Origin: Rhodobacter sp.
Lineage (GTDB): Bacteria; Pseudomonadota; Alphaproteobacteria; Rhodobacterales; Rhodobacteraceae
DNA length: 64,000 bases
Assembly: GCA_030065095.1 (NCBI GenBank)
Contig: JASJDP010000013.1
Location: 45,114 to 109,113, forward strand
Direction: 5' to 3'
Below, one piece after another: positions 63,855-64,000 of the stretch; the first letter of the stretch is position 1, and every line of letters starts with the position of its first letter. The translations under genes were made by a program, and so were the position numbers. Below the pieces are notes generated by a model. The model was given only the letters and a program-made list of their open reading frames with translations. It ran no database searches and was not told the origin of the DNA.

Positions 63855-64000
63855 GGATGCACTCTGATGGAAAAGCGTTCGGCCGGGTTGGCCTGAAGCG
63901 GACGTTGCCCACCTAGCGAAGAGCCGGGCCATCGCCGACCCGCGGGGAGGCGACCCGGACTTATGGACGGCTCGATTTATCCCAGCAAAGTCCGAACGAC
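63855..64000 (-). repeat. Dispersed ~300-bp inverted-repeat element, copy H (cut by window end)
   Basis: The outer tail GGATGC with TGATGGAAAAGCG starts near 63855; the perfect end TTGGCCTGAAGCGGACGTT is at 63888-63906. The inner arm GCCATCGCCGACCCGC and centre TTTATCCCAGCAAAGTCCGA follow. The right half lies beyond the window. Confidence 0.85.

Overview
The window is a high-GC (roughly 65%) chromosomal segment of an alphaproteobacterium, most likely a Rhodobacteraceae (Rhodobacter/Roseobacter-type) species. The evidence is a ctaC-ctaB-ctaG-ctaE cytochrome aa3 oxidase operon followed by SURF1, threonine synthase and an M16 protease; an alphaproteobacterial SAM-II riboswitch ahead of metZ; a complete alphaproteobacterial Tad pilus locus; and a perfect CtrA-type box. 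A BciA-type 8-vinyl reductase indicates that the organism makes bacteriochlorophyll, so it is probably a purple or aerobic anoxygenic phototroph. No rRNA, tRNA, CRISPR array, transposase, integrase or prophage gene was recognised; this looks like core chromosome.

Layout. 1-2059: secF (partial), secD and yajC of the Sec machinery, minus strand. 2060-2863: a long stretch with no gene. 2864-8978: serS, a Cache-domain membrane protein without an output domain, ptsP, and a divergent MarR-regulator/cytochrome b561 pair around a double palindrome. 9288-12919: GNAT, flavin reductase-like protein, a sulfotransferase/GT61 pair, flavodoxin. 13495-16737: purine salvage (mtnP, apt), a small ribbon-helix-helix regulator divergent from a 39-residue ORF, and bciA. 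17052-20950: FAD-linked oxidase, metallo-beta-lactamase-fold protein, exported hypothetical, GNAT. 20950-28488: minus-strand run of M16 protease, thrC, SURF1, methyltransferase and the cytochrome c oxidase operon. 28676-34223: tldD, dprA, topA. 34742-40987: folE2, GNAT, metZ with its riboswitch, an exported hypothetical, and a two-subunit CoA transferase with two inserted or overlapping small genes. 41073-46722: two tandem tiny exported proteins, then a flippase-like protein, DprE1-like and DprE2-like enzymes and a convergent HAD-UbiA fusion, which together resemble the mycobacterial decaprenyl-phospho-arabinose route. 46715-58878: lytic transglycosylase and the Tad pilus locus (flp, cpaB, cpaC, ompA-like, cpaE, cpaF, tadB, tadC, tadD, TPR lipoprotein, cpaA). 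58879-63699: large membrane protein, AAA ATPase, a probable beta-sandwich protein, and a hydroxyisobutyrate-dehydrogenase-like enzyme.

The most striking feature is a family of about 300-bp dispersed repeats (eight copies, A-H, the last cut by the window end). They have long imperfect terminal inverted repeats and nested internal hairpins, and all are intergenic. Five of the seven complete copies sit between convergent genes, with the conserved end always 34-38 bp from the stop codon of the minus-strand gene. One copy shows compensatory changes on both sides of an internal hairpin. They carry no protein and look like MITE-like or REP/BIME-like elements fixed at transcription ends.
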